From Arthrobacter sp. C2 (GTDB lineage: Bacteria; Actinomycetota; Actinomycetes; Actinomycetales; Micrococcaceae): a DNA stretch of 64,000 nucleotides. Location of the stretch: assembly GCA_024207135.1 (NCBI GenBank), contig CP042428.1, forward strand, positions 2,790,001 through 2,854,000, written 5' to 3'. A model generated the notes under the pieces. It was not told the origin of the DNA and made no database searches. It worked only from the letters and a program-made list of their open reading frames with translations. Shown piece by piece: positions 38,481-48,317 of this stretch; the first letter of the stretch is position 1; every line of letters starts with the position of its first letter. A program made the translations under genes and the position numbers.

Positions 38481-38882
38481 ATGTTGCTCGATGGGGTCAA
38501 CCACATCGCGATCATCTCAAACGATGTCGGAAAACTGGGCGAGTTCTACCGAAAGGTCTTCGACGCGCAGGTGGGACCGACCCGCAACCACGGCCCGGGC
38601 GAGACCATGACAAACATCAGGATCGGGCCGGGCACGGAACTCAATGTCTTCGTGATCGACGGGAACGCCGAGGCGCGACGGCAGACCCCGATGTGGGGCC
38701 GCGGACGCATCGACCACCTCGGCCTTGCAGCCGCCTCCCGGCCGGCCTTCGAGACCATCCGCAACCGGCTCATCGCCTCCGGAGCGGGAGACGGGAGAAT
38801 CAACGACTTCGGTTCCGTGCTCAGTATGTTCTTCCGGGACCCGGACGGACTCGAGGGCGAGGTGGTCATTCCCAAGGAATGA
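38481..38882 (+). CDS. VOC-superfamily (glyoxalase/dioxygenase-like) protein
   Basis: A 133-residue protein with one pair of VOC beta-alpha-beta-beta-beta modules: LDGVNHIAIISNDVGKLGEFYRKVFD and later RIDHLGLAAASRPAFETIRNRL, ending DPDGLEGEVVIPK. Metal-ligand positions His (VNHIAI), and His (IDHLGL) and Glu (GLEGEV) are kept. The start at 38481 has GGAGG in front; a longer frame from 38436 starts in an inverted-repeat region without a ribosome site. It lies between vanR and metF. Function unknown; it might bind or convert an aromatic intermediate or a C1 adduct. Confidence 0.75.
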   Translation: MLLDGVNHIAIISNDVGKLGEFYRKVFDAQVGPTRNHGPGETMTNIRIGPGTELNVFVIDGNAEARRQTPMWGRGRIDHLGLAAASRPAFETIRNRLIASGAGDGRINDFGSVLSMFFRDPDGLEGEVVIPKE

Positions 38883-38924
38883 CCGACCCTCCCCCTGGCC
38901 ATGGACACCATCGTGCATCCGGGA

Positions 38925-38946
38925 TATACCTATGGGGATAGGCAAT
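38925..38946. promoter_or_regulatory. VanR-type operator box at metF (weaker)
   Basis: The core CCTAT-GGGG-ATAGG (38929-38942) is a perfect 5-4-5 palindrome with the same CTAT-n4-ATAG centre as the other boxes, but the outer arms fit only partly (14 of 22 against the fdhA box). It lies 46 bp before the metF ATG. Confidence 0.45.
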
Positions 38947-38987
38947 GATGCCGACCTGCCCCACGGGGCACGAAAGGGGCACCACCG

Positions 38988-39839
38988 ATGACAACGGATC
39001 ATCCCGGCACCACCTCCGGGGACTTGCTGAAGGGATTCTCCCTGGAAATGACGGGCAAGGACATCCCCGCACTCCAAGCAGCAGCCCCGTCCCTGCCGCC
39101 CGGAACCCCCGTCAACGTCACTTTCCTGGGCAACGAGGATCTGTCGATGCGGGTGGCCGCGGCGGCAGCCGTCAAAGAAGCCGGACTGCATCCAGTGCCG
39201 CATATTTCGGCGCGCAGGCTGGCATCCACCGGCGAGCTCGACGGCTTCCTTGAGGCGCTGGTGCAGGTTGGGTCCGGAAGCCACGTCTTCGCTGTCGGCG
39301 GCGACCCGACCGAACCCATGGGCCCTTTCCCCGATTCGCTGTCGCTGATCACCTCCGGGCGGCTCGAGGCCTTCGGAGTGAACACGGTGTCGATTGCCGG
39401 CTATCCCGACGGCCATTCCGAAATCGAGGCCGACGCACTCTGGTCGGCCCTCGAGGCCAAGAACGCCGCCCTTCGGGAGAGGGGATTCGAGGGCGAAATC
39501 ATCACCCAGTTCGGGTTCGACACCGTCCCGGTCCTGGACTGGCTAACCACGTTGCGTGAGCGCGGCATCACGTTGCCGGTGCGGATCGGGGTACCCGGTC
39601 CGGCTGGCATCAAGCGGCTGCTGGGCTATGCCCGACGGTTCGGAGTCGCTTCCTCCGCCGGGATCGCCAAGCGCTACGGATTTTCCCTGGGGAACCTGCT
39701 CGGGACCGCCGGGCCCGAGCGCTTCGTTGCCGACCTGGCCCGGGACTACGACCCGGCACGCCATGGGGAGATCAAGCTGCACTTCTACACCTTCGGCGGC
39801 ATCAAGACCACCGCGGACTGGGTTGCGACGCACCGCTGA
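38988..39839 (+). CDS. metF: Methylenetetrahydrofolate reductase
   Basis: A 283-residue MetF-family flavoprotein (TIM barrel). Visible are the substrate segments VNVTFLGNEDLSM, HISARRL, VFAVGGDP (the usual A-L-R-G-D/G-G-D-x-P loop), and QFGFD. It interconverts 5-methyl- and 5,10-methylene-tetrahydrofolate. Next to ligM, whose product is 5-methyl-tetrahydrofolate, it is expected to run in the oxidising direction, as proposed for metF beside ligM in Sphingobium SYK-6. It is shorter and more divergent than housekeeping MetF, which supports a dedicated catabolic copy. A VanR-type box precedes it. Confidence 0.87.
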   Translation: MTTDHPGTTSGDLLKGFSLEMTGKDIPALQAAAPSLPPGTPVNVTFLGNEDLSMRVAAAAAVKEAGLHPVPHISARRLASTGELDGFLEALVQVGSGSHVFAVGGDPTEPMGPFPDSLSLITSGRLEAFGVNTVSIAGYPDGHSEIEADALWSALEAKNAALRERGFEGEIITQFGFDTVPVLDWLTTLRERGITLPVRIGVPGPAGIKRLLGYARRFGVASSAGIAKRYGFSLGNLLGTAGPERFVADLARDYDPARHGEIKLHFYTFGGIKTTADWVATHR

Positions 39840-39867
39840 GACGGGGACCAGGAGCATGCAGAACCGA

Positions 39868-39905
39868 CGGCGGCCTGCCGGGAAACCGTTCCCGGCAGGC
39901 CGCCG
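39868..39905. terminator. Bidirectional terminator metF / lipoprotein gene
   Basis: GGCGGCCTGCCGGGAA (39869-39884) and TTCCCGGCAGGCCGCC (39889-39904) form a perfect 16-bp stem, extended by one C-G pair, with a four-base loop between convergent genes. No T-tract. Confidence 0.65.
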
Positions 39906-39924
39906 ACGTCATGCTTGGTAGGAG

Positions 39925-40923
39925 CTACTTTGACGGCAGCAGCGCCGTGAGGTCCGGGATCTTTTCAATGAGTCCGCGGTCCAGCGAGATCTCGGCAATC
40001 TTCTCGATGGAGGCCTCGTTGACCTCGGTGTAGTACCTCGGCATCGTCAGCTTCTCGATGACATCCGGCTCCAGCGAGGTGTAGTCCGGCAGGACGGCCT
40101 TGGCCTTGTCGGGGTTCTCGTCGGCGAACTTCTGCGAGGCCTTCATGGCACGAGCAAACTTGGCCGCCGTTTCGGGATTTTCCTTGATGTATTCATCCGA
40201 AGTGAAGTAGACGGCGACGGTCAGGTCATCGACCGGTTCGGCATAGTTGGAGAAGATCGGAACATTGCCGTCTGCCTCGGAGATGGTCACGAACGGTTCG
40301 ACGGCCGCCATTGCATCGACGTTGCCGGCAGCGAGCTGGGCCGCCATGTCGGGGAAGCCCATTTCCACGAAGTGGACCTGTTTGTAGTCCCCGCCGGCGA
40401 GCTTCACCGCCTCGCTGATGGTGGAGTCCGAGATGTTGTTCAGGGTGTTTACGGCGACCTTCTTGCCGACCAGGTCCTTGATGTCCTTGATGCCGCTGTC
40501 CGGCTTGGTCATCACCGAGGCGAAGTCCGCCTTGGTGTCGCCGGTGGAGCTACCCCCGGGTGCCACCATCTTCAGGGGCAGGCTCTTTGAGCGGGCCACG
40601 ATCATGGAGGTGACGTTCGAGAACCCGAAGTCCATCTGCTTGCTCATGATGGCCGGGACGATGGCCGCCCCTCCCTGGGCCAGCGTCAGCTTGACGTCCA
40701 GGCCCTCCTTTTCGAAGAGCCCCTCCTTGACGCCCAAGTAGATCGGGGCGACGTCCACGATCGGGATCACGCCGACCTCGACCTTTTCCAGTCCCGTGGC
40801 GGCGCCGCTGCCGGATGCGCCTTCTGTGGACGATTCGGCCGGGCCGGTCGACGGCGATCCGCTCCCGCAGGCCGCCAAGCTCAGTGCCGCGAGCAGGGCC
40901 AACGCCCCTTTGATTCTCTTCAT
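39925..40923 (-). CDS. ABC transporter substrate-binding lipoprotein, NitT/TauT (SsuA/ThiY) type, copy 1
   Basis: A 332-residue lipoprotein: signal peptide with lipobox LSLAACGSG, a Ser/Gly-rich linker, then a two-lobed binding domain beginning VEVGVIPIVDVAPIYLGVKEGLF. It lacks its own permease or ATPase here. The motif I-P-I-x-D-x-A-P-I is shared with the lipoproteins at 44.5 and 49.2 kb, which marks them as paralogues; the ABC importer at 46.7-49.1 kb could serve all. The ATG at 40923 has GGAG nine bases upstream. It is divergent from ligM and its promoter region carries a VanR-type box, so vanillate or a related methoxy-aromatic acid is a likely ligand. Confidence 0.85.
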   Translation of the reverse strand: MKRIKGALALLAALSLAACGSGSPSTGPAESSTEGASGSGAATGLEKVEVGVIPIVDVAPIYLGVKEGLFEKEGLDVKLTLAQGGAAIVPAIMSKQMDFGFSNVTSMIVARSKSLPLKMVAPGGSSTGDTKADFASVMTKPDSGIKDIKDLVGKKVAVNTLNNISDSTISEAVKLAGGDYKQVHFVEMGFPDMAAQLAAGNVDAMAAVEPFVTISEADGNVPIFSNYAEPVDDLTVAVYFTSDEYIKENPETAAKFARAMKASQKFADENPDKAKAVLPDYTSLEPDVIEKLTMPRYYTEVNEASIEKIAEISLDRGLIEKIPDLTALLPSK

Positions 40924-40979
40924 GCTGGTCTCCAGGATTCCCGGGGTCACCCCCGAAAGAAAAGTGATGTACGTCGCAT

Positions 40980-41001
40980 ACTACCTATTTCGATAGTGTT
41001 T
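40980..41001. promoter_or_regulatory. VanR-type operator box at the 39.9-kb lipoprotein gene
   Basis: ACTACCTAT-TTC-GATAGT plus outer bases; on the minus strand it matches the fdhA box at 17 of 22 positions. With the same geometry as at fdhA, the -10 would be TAGTAT (40983-40978), a good hexamer, while the -35 is poor. Confidence 0.55.
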
Positions 41002-41094
41002 TGGGGCATAACGACGGGACCAAATACTTGGGCGCGCAACTTCACGGCCTCCGGGGCTCCGCGGCAAGGCCGGGTGGGGTTTGATTTTCCGAAA

Positions 41095-41116
41095 AGTAAC
41101 TATCGACTTAGTGAGT
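41095..41116. promoter_or_regulatory. VanR-type operator box at ligM
   Basis: AGTAACTATC-GAC-TTAGTGAGT, 16 of 22 matches to the fdhA box in the same orientation, 108 bp before the ligM start. Together with the box at 40980 it makes two boxes in this divergent region, 115 bp apart. Confidence 0.5.
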
Positions 41117-41139
41117 CCGTTGGCCTATGGTCGGGGTAG

Positions 41140-42630
<1,491 letters not shown>

Positions 42631-42639
42631 CCCCCGATA

Positions 42640-42692
42640 GCGACGAGCAGGGCCGCCGTCTCCCGAGGGGAGATGGCGGCCCTGCTCGTCGC
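42640..42692. terminator. Bidirectional terminator ligM / ThDP gene
   Basis: A perfect 18-bp stem, GCGACGAGCAGGGCCGCC at 42640-42657 and its complement at 42675-42692, with a second TCTCCC/GGGAGA stem in the loop. It separates convergent genes. Confidence 0.75.
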
Positions 42693-42798
42693 AGGATAGG
42701 ACCGGAGTCGATTAGGCAGGGAATTCATCGACAACCCTTAGGGTTTCTGCTTTGCCAGCGGAACCGCTGCCGTCCCGACCCTCTGTTGTTCGGTGCCG

Positions 42799-44448
42799 CT
42801 ATTCGCCGTCGAAGCTGTGGGCCAACACCCAGGAGGCGAACTTGGCGATCTTGGCATCAATGACCAAGGGCTTGTTCCGTGGGCCGGCCAACCAGTCGTT
42901 GACCGGCGCCAAGTCCTCCACGCTTCGCACCGTGATCCCCTCGCAGCCGAATCCCCGGGCAATGGCAGCGATGTCGGTTTCGGGGAACTTCACGATGTCC
43001 AGGTCCGTCGTCTCATGCTCGAAGTGGTGGACTTCGGCCCCGTAGGCGCTGTCGTTGTAGACGACCACGACCATCCCCAGTCCGAGGCGCACGGCGGTAT
43101 CGAGTTCGACCAGGCTCATCATGAACCCGCCATCTCCGACACCGACAACCGGCATGCGGTCCTGCAACGCCACGCCTGCTCCGATTCCGCTGGCCAAGGA
43201 CAGGCCGATGGATTGGAAGGCCAGCGGGACGCAGTAGCCCAAGTGGTCGGGCACCTTGAACAGCATGGCCGGGTAGGCGTTGAAATTTCCCCCGTCGGGC
43301 ACCACGACCCGCTCCATTGGGAGCATCTGATCCAACGCATTGGTCAGCGCCCGGGGGTCGATTTTTCCCTCGCCGCCGCGATCTTCAAACGACTGTTCGC
43401 TCCAATGCCGGCTCTCGGTCAGTCGCTTGGCCACCTCGTCATTGCGGTACCCGCCGGTACGCGGCGCCTCACGCAGTTTCTCGAGGGTGGCAGCCGCTAC
43501 CTGTGCGCTATCGCCGATGACGCCCAGATCCGTTCGGTGGTGGAAGCCAATCGCCTCAGGGGTGTCGTCCACATGCACAATTTTCGCACCGCGCAGCAGG
43601 GAGCCTGAGCGAGTCGTCCACCGGTTAAGGGCAGCCCCGAATGACACTACAAGGTCCGCGTCCTTGATTAATTCGGTGGCCCCTTCGGTTGCAAACCCGC
43701 CCATCACATCCATGTGCCAAGGGTCCTCGACAAACAGCCCGCGGCCGGCGGCGGAGGTCGTCAGCAGGGCCGAGGAAGCCTCCGCCAGTTCACGGATCGG
43801 AGAAATGGCTCCCCAAGCCCCGCGCCCCCCGACAAACACCGGACGCTCGGCTGCTCGTAGAAGGCTCGCCAGCTTGGCGATGGCTTCCTCAGAGGCTGCT
43901 GGCACGGTGTGCTCGACCAAGGCTGGAATCATGTCTTCGTCGAAGTCGATGAGCTCCTTTTGCAGGTCAATGGGCATGGACAGCACGACTGTGCGACGGT
44001 GCAGGAGCGCGGTGGAGAATGCGCGTGCAGCATCCGCCACGGCGCTTGCTGCTGAATGTATGCGCTCGGCCACTGCACCCACGGATCGAACCGCGTCGTC
44101 CTGTTCGATCCAGAAGTTTGAGTTCTTTTGCGTCGGAGGTGTATCTCCGGAAATCACGACGATCGGTGTCCGGGCTTTGGCCGCTTCGCCAATTCCTGTC
44201 AGGGCGTTGGTCAGCCCGCATCCTTGGTGGACGGTGACAAGGGAGACCTTGCCCGTGGCGCGTGAGTATGCGTCCGCCATGCAAGTGGCACCCATCTCGT
44301 GCCGGGCCGCGGTGAATCCCACACCGAGTGCGACAAGTTCGTTGGTGACGTGGAAGTTTCCGCTTCCAACCACTCCAAAGATATGGGCCGCGCCGAGCCG
44401 GTGAAGGGTCCTGGCGATTGCTTGGGAGACGGTGGCTTGCTGTTGCAT
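42799..44448 (-). CDS. Thiamine diphosphate-dependent enzyme (acetolactate synthase / benzoylformate decarboxylase-like), substrate unknown
   Basis: A 549-residue ThDP enzyme with the three usual domains. The cofactor-activating glutamate is Glu51 in ARHEMGATCMADAYSRATG; the ThDP-Mg motif is VGVGDGGFMMSLVELDTAVRLGLGMVVVVYND near residues 430-462, described here by its G-D-G and closing N. The middle domain looks catalytic rather than FAD-binding. It lies nine bases after a binding lipoprotein gene, with a LysR gene upstream, so it acts on an imported compound, possibly decarboxylating a 2-oxo acid or cleaving an acyloin. I could not assign a known family member. Confidence 0.75.
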   Translation of the reverse strand: MQQQATVSQAIARTLHRLGAAHIFGVVGSGNFHVTNELVALGVGFTAARHEMGATCMADAYSRATGKVSLVTVHQGCGLTNALTGIGEAAKARTPIVVISGDTPPTQKNSNFWIEQDDAVRSVGAVAERIHSAASAVADAARAFSTALLHRRTVVLSMPIDLQKELIDFDEDMIPALVEHTVPAASEEAIAKLASLLRAAERPVFVGGRGAWGAISPIRELAEASSALLTTSAAGRGLFVEDPWHMDVMGGFATEGATELIKDADLVVSFGAALNRWTTRSGSLLRGAKIVHVDDTPEAIGFHHRTDLGVIGDSAQVAAATLEKLREAPRTGGYRNDEVAKRLTESRHWSEQSFEDRGGEGKIDPRALTNALDQMLPMERVVVPDGGNFNAYPAMLFKVPDHLGYCVPLAFQSIGLSLASGIGAGVALQDRMPVVGVGDGGFMMSLVELDTAVRLGLGMVVVVYNDSAYGAEVHHFEHETTDLDIVKFPETDIAAIARGFGCEGITVRSVEDLAPVNDWLAGPRNKPLVIDAKIAKFASWVLAHSFDGE

Positions 44449-44457
44449 AGGTGGTTC

Positions 44458-45507
44458 CTAGTTCTTTGGAAGGAGCAGGTCGAGGTCCGGAGCCTTGTTT
44501 AGGGTTCCGTAGCGCACGGCGGCTGCACCAAGTTCGGCGGCAGCTTCTCGGCTGAAAACGGGAGTAAAACTAGGCAGGGTGATCTTCTTCAGCAGTTCGG
44601 GATCGGTCTTGGTATAGGTGCCAATAGCTGTTCGGACAGCTTCGGGGTTCTCCTGCGAGAATTCCATGGACTTGCTCATGGCCCGGGTAAATGCCGCGAC
44701 AAGTTCCGGGTCCTGCTCAATGCGCTCGCCCGTCGTGAAATAGCCGCCGATATCAAGGTTTTCGTGGGCACCGGCGTACGGCCACAACACCGCTCGTCCG
44801 CCCTGTTCAAGGGCTGGGGTGAGGAATGGTTCAAGAATCAGGGTGGCGTCGACCTGCTTCGCTTCGAGCGCAGCAAAGGCGTCGGGAAAGGCTATTTCGA
44901 CAAAGGTCAATTCCGATCCGACGCCTCCTTCTTTGTCAACTGTGGCACGGATCGTGGTGTCGCCGATATTTGCTAAGTTGTTGGAGGTCACGGTCTTTCC
45001 TGACAGATCCTTGGCCGTCTTGATCGGCGAATCTTCAAGCACGACTACCGCTGCAAAGTCTTTGCCCTGTTCTCCCGTGGTGGACGTACCATTTGCCACA
45101 TAGCGCAGGTCAAGGCCCTTGTCGCGGGCCACCATGAGGGAAACCAAGTTCCCGAAAGCGAAGTCATAACTGCCCGCCACCACGCCCGGAACCGAGACTG
45201 CCCCGCCATTGGTGTTTTCGATGACCAGGTCGATCCCCTCATCGCTGAAGAATCCTTGTGCCTTGCCCACGTGTATCGGGGCGACATCGCCAATCGGGAT
45301 TGCCCCGACCGACACCTTGGTGAGAGAACCGGTTTCGGCGGCACTCGTCGAAGTCCTGGCGTCCGCCGAATTCGATGCGCCAGACAGCGTCCCGGACCCG
45401 CAGGCCGTCAGGGCCAGCGACAACACGGCTGCCGTCACAAGGGCCCGTGAGCGGATGCTTTTGAAGGGTCGAATCGGTGATGCTTCCTTGCAGCGCGGCT
45501 TTTTCAT
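44458..45507 (-). CDS. ABC transporter substrate-binding lipoprotein, copy 2
   Basis: A 349-residue lipoprotein with lipobox LSLALTACGSG after a long basic N-region, then VSVGAIPIGDVAPIHVGKAQGFF. It belongs to the same paralogous set as the copies at 39.9 and 49.2 kb. It is probably translated with the ThDP enzyme that starts nine bases after it, so it likely binds that enzyme's substrate or precursor. The ATG at 45507 has AAGAGG in front and precedes a sensible signal peptide; an in-frame start at 45549 does not. No own permease. Confidence 0.85.
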   Translation of the reverse strand: MKKPRCKEASPIRPFKSIRSRALVTAAVLSLALTACGSGTLSGASNSADARTSTSAAETGSLTKVSVGAIPIGDVAPIHVGKAQGFFSDEGIDLVIENTNGGAVSVPGVVAGSYDFAFGNLVSLMVARDKGLDLRYVANGTSTTGEQGKDFAAVVVLEDSPIKTAKDLSGKTVTSNNLANIGDTTIRATVDKEGGVGSELTFVEIAFPDAFAALEAKQVDATLILEPFLTPALEQGGRAVLWPYAGAHENLDIGGYFTTGERIEQDPELVAAFTRAMSKSMEFSQENPEAVRTAIGTYTKTDPELLKKITLPSFTPVFSREAAAELGAAAVRYGTLNKAPDLDLLLPKN

Positions 45508-45598
45508 TGAAACCTCTTCTTCGAGCGGTGGAGTATCGCAATGAATCAATCATTCGATAGTTTCACTAAGGCGTCTAATGAATATTTAGGCATTGATC

Positions 45599-45615
45599 CA
45601 TGAATTTTATTCATG
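45599..45615. promoter_or_regulatory. Palindrome in AT-rich region before lipoprotein copy 2
   Basis: CATGAAT-TTT-ATTCATG is a perfect 17-bp palindrome that overlaps the LysR stop codon. The adjoining 60 bp hold three more ATGAAT/ATTC half-sites (45541, 45551, 45577), so the LysR protein or another dimer may bind here to control the lipoprotein-ThDP pair. Confidence 0.4.
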
Positions 45616-46503
45616 TACTTTAGTGGCCGCAGCCGGCTCCCCGACCGCCGCGAGGATCAAATCTATGATCCATCTCGTATCTGCCGCGGTGGCCCCCGAA
45701 CGCCAGTAGAGCCGAACCATCAGGTCCTCCACGGGAAACGGAAGTGCGTCGAGCCGGATCGGCCACCGGCTCCGCCAGCCTTGCGCAATTGTTTCCGGGG
45801 CCATCGCGACCATGCCGCCCTGGCTGACTAGCCTCGGCAAAACCGCGAACGTCTGGACTGTAAAAATGGACGATGGAACGAGACCGGCCTTTTCGAGCCC
45901 GGCCATTGGAGCGGGGTGCCCAATACTCGGCCTCACCATGGCCAGTGCGTTGGTGGCAAACGCTTCTTTCGTCAGCGCTTCTTCCGCGTGCGCTGCCCGA
46001 AGAGCAACATACCTCTCTCGCTTGATTACATCGCTTTGCACCACTTCGCCCAAGTCCGTCGAGGCAATCGCTGCGTCGATTTGACCACGATCCAGCATCT
46101 CCGGGATTCGGGAAGCATCCATCGGCACGATCTCCAAACCTGCCCGAGGCGCTTCCCGCCGCAGCCCTTCCACAATGCGCGGCAGGAAGTCCATTTCGCC
46201 GATATCCGACAAACACAGCTTAAAAATTCGTGTGGACGACGCAGGGGCGAAGATCCTGCTTTGCGCTACTGATACGCCAAGTGAGGCGAGCGGCCCGCTG
46301 ATCTCTCGATACAGCACCCTCGCCCGTTCCGTCGGAACGATGCCACGTCCCTGCCGCACAAACAGGTCATCGTTCAGCTCCCGCCTGAGGCGGCCCAAGG
46401 CATGGCTGACCGCAGGCTGGGTGAGGTTCAGTTCTCCGGCGGCAGCTGTCAGGCTGCCCTTGTCAAAAATGCTCCGGAACACAAGCAACAGATTCAAATC
46501 CAT
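45607..46503 (-). CDS. LysR-type regulator, NodD/NahR-like
   Basis: A 298-residue LysR protein starting MDLNLLLVFRSIFDKGSLTAAAGELNLTQPAVSHALGRLR, a recognition region typical of the NodD/NahR/LinR group (L-N-L-L-x-V-F, T-Q-P-A-V-S-H-A-L), with FKLCLSDIGEMDFLPRIVEGL opening the effector domain. Members often sense aromatic acids. Same strand as, and 99 bp upstream of, the lipoprotein-ThDP pair. Its codon use is a little less GC-rich than neighbours. Confidence 0.87.
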   Translation of the reverse strand: MDLNLLLVFRSIFDKGSLTAAAGELNLTQPAVSHALGRLRRELNDDLFVRQGRGIVPTERARVLYREISGPLASLGVSVAQSRIFAPASSTRIFKLCLSDIGEMDFLPRIVEGLRREAPRAGLEIVPMDASRIPEMLDRGQIDAAIASTDLGEVVQSDVIKRERYVALRAAHAEEALTKEAFATNALAMVRPSIGHPAPMAGLEKAGLVPSSIFTVQTFAVLPRLVSQGGMVAMAPETIAQGWRSRWPIRLDALPFPVEDLMVRLYWRSGATAADTRWIIDLILAAVGEPAAATKVHE

Positions 46504-46612
46504 GTAATCACCGTTATCAGCGTGGGCCCTCGTCCACAGAAGACCATCTGCAAGGGCCGAGGTTGCAGGGATTTAATGAGCTGTCCAAGGGTGGACTTCA
46601 ATTATTTCCTCG

Positions 46613-46669
46613 AAAAAGGGCGTTGTGTGCCCACCATCCCGGCTGCGGGGTGATGGGCACACAACGCCC
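46613..46669 (-). terminator. Terminator of the ABC importer operon
   Basis: GGGCGTTGTGTGCCCA at 46618-46633 pairs perfectly with 46654-46669. On the minus strand the stem is followed by TTTTT, 22 bp after the ATPase stop. Confidence 0.85.
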
Positions 46670-46690
46670 TGTGGCTACTTCCGTTCCAGG

Positions 46691-47554
46691 CTACTTGGCG
46701 ACCATGGTGATGGCTTCCTCGGGGCGGTGCCCCTGCTTGGCCTTCTGGATCTCCGCATAGACGTGGTGGCGCAGCTCGGTGAACCGCGGCAGCGACCGGG
46801 TCTCCAGCTGGTCCCGCTCGGCCGGCAGGTCGATCACGATGTCCTCCTGCACGATCGTCGGCGAGGAGGACAGGATGATCACCCGCTCCCCCAGGTAGAT
46901 CGACTCGTCGATGTCGTGGGTGACAAACAGGACCGTCACCCCCAGCTTCTTCCAGACGCTGCGGATCAAATCCTCCAGGTCCGCACGGGTCTGTGCATCC
47001 ACGGCCGCGAACGGCTCGTCCATCAAAAGCACCTCCGGCTGGTAGGCCACCGCCCGGGCGATCGCCACGCGCTGCTGCATGCCGCCGGAGAGCTGCCACG
47101 GGTAGGACTTGGGCACGTGGTCCAGGCCCACCGCCTCCAGCGCCTCCTGCACCAGGCGCTTGCGCTCTTCCTTGGGAACCCCGGCGTTCTTCAGCGGCAG
47201 CTCGACGTTCTCGGCCACGCGCAGCCACGGGAACAGGGAGCGGCCGTATTCCTGGAACACCACCGCCATCTTCTTCGGCGGGCCGGTGACCTTTTGCCCG
47301 TCCAGGAGCACCTCTCCGGAAGTGGAGTTCAGCAGCCCGGCGATGCACTTGAGCAGCGTCGTCTTGCCCGAGCCCGAGGGACCGACCAGGCAGACCAGCT
47401 CGCCGCGGCCCAAATCGAAGGTCAGGTTCCGCACCGCCTCGATGTCCCCGGCGTCGGTGTGGTAAACCTTCTTCAGTCCGCGGACCGAGAGCAGGGCCTG
47501 CCCCTCGGGCAGGGTGCGGCCGCCCTTGTGCGACGTGGGATTCTCAGACTGCAT
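46691..47554 (-). CDS. ABC transporter ATP-binding protein, NitT/TauT (SsuB) type
   Basis: A 287-residue ATPase: Walker A GPSGSGKTT, Q-loop VFQEYGRSLFPW, signature LSGGMQQRVAIARA, Walker B LLMDEPFAAVDAQT and switch THDIDE. It energises the two permeases before it. ATG at 47554 with AAAGAGG in front is used; it overlaps the permease stop by 11 bases. It would drive uptake for the lipoprotein at 49.2 kb and perhaps the three others. Substrate by context: hydroxycinnamates or aromatic acids. Confidence 0.93.
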   Translation of the reverse strand: MQSENPTSHKGGRTLPEGQALLSVRGLKKVYHTDAGDIEAVRNLTFDLGRGELVCLVGPSGSGKTTLLKCIAGLLNSTSGEVLLDGQKVTGPPKKMAVVFQEYGRSLFPWLRVAENVELPLKNAGVPKEERKRLVQEALEAVGLDHVPKSYPWQLSGGMQQRVAIARAVAYQPEVLLMDEPFAAVDAQTRADLEDLIRSVWKKLGVTVLFVTHDIDESIYLGERVIILSSSPTIVQEDIVIDLPAERDQLETRSLPRFTELRHHVYAEIQKAKQGHRPEEAITMVAK

Positions 47555-48317
47555 TTTCAACCTCTTTCAGGCCGTGGTACCAGCGCAGCACGCGCCGTTG
47601 GACCCATTGGAAAATAAAGGACAGGGCCACGCCGATGAGCCCCAGGACAACGATGCCGGACCACATTTCCGGGACCGCGAAGGACCGCTGGAACTGCACG
47701 ATCGTGAACCCCAGGCCGGAGGACGAGGCGAACATCTCGGAGATGACCATCAGGATCAGCCCGATGGACAGCGCCTGGCGCACCCCGGCCATGATCGTCG
47801 GGGTTGCCGAGGGCAGGATCTGGTAGCGGATCCGGGAGAACCCGGTGATCCCGTAGGACCGCGAGGTCTCGTTCTGCACCGGGTCGATGGAGCGCACGCC
47901 CTCGATGGTGTTCAGCAGCACCGGCCAGATGCAGCCGGAGATGATCACCGCGACCTTCATCCCGTCATTGATGCCCACCAGCAGCATCAGCACCGGAACC
48001 AGCACCGGCGGCGGCAGCGCCCGGAAGAACTCGAACACCGGCTCGGTCACCGCCCGCAGCGTGCGGTTCAGGCCCACGGCCAGCCCCAGCACGATGCCCA
48101 GCACGATCGCGGCCAGCACCCCGATGACCAGGCGCATGATGCTGGGCAGCACGTCGGTGAGCATCCGCTCCCCGAACCAGGTCTCCACAAAGGTCGTCAC
48201 CAGCTTGGCCGGGGTGGGCACGAAGAAGTTCGGCGCCCCGGAGGTCGCCAGCCACCACCAGGCCAGCAAGATCAGCGGCAACCCCAACAGGAAGCCGAAG
48301 GATTTCAGGATTTTCAT
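47544..48317 (-). CDS. ABC transporter permease, NitT/TauT (SsuC) type, subunit 2
   Basis: A 257-residue permease with six helices and the EAA loop region around RSYGITGFSRIRYQILPSATPTIMAGVRQALS. It overlaps the first permease by four bases (ATGA) and the ATPase by 11. Two different permease genes imply a heterodimeric channel, less usual in this family where one SsuC-like protein forms a homodimer. Confidence 0.92.
   Translation of the reverse strand: MKILKSFGFLLGLPLILLAWWWLATSGAPNFFVPTPAKLVTTFVETWFGERMLTDVLPSIMRLVIGVLAAIVLGIVLGLAVGLNRTLRAVTEPVFEFFRALPPPVLVPVLMLLVGINDGMKVAVIISGCIWPVLLNTIEGVRSIDPVQNETSRSYGITGFSRIRYQILPSATPTIMAGVRQALSIGLILMVISEMFASSSGLGFTIVQFQRSFAVPEMWSGIVVLGLIGVALSFIFQWVQRRVLRWYHGLKEVENAV

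Noticed and set aside
42799-44448. Naming the ThDP enzyme as acetolactate synthase or benzoylformate decarboxylase
   Set aside because: Shared ThDP motifs are not enough; the neighbours give no branched-chain or mandelate genes.
45541-45575. Possible VanR-type half box (CGATAGT) before lipoprotein copy 2
   Set aside because: Only the right half fits; the left arm lacks CTAT, so it was not counted with the six boxes.
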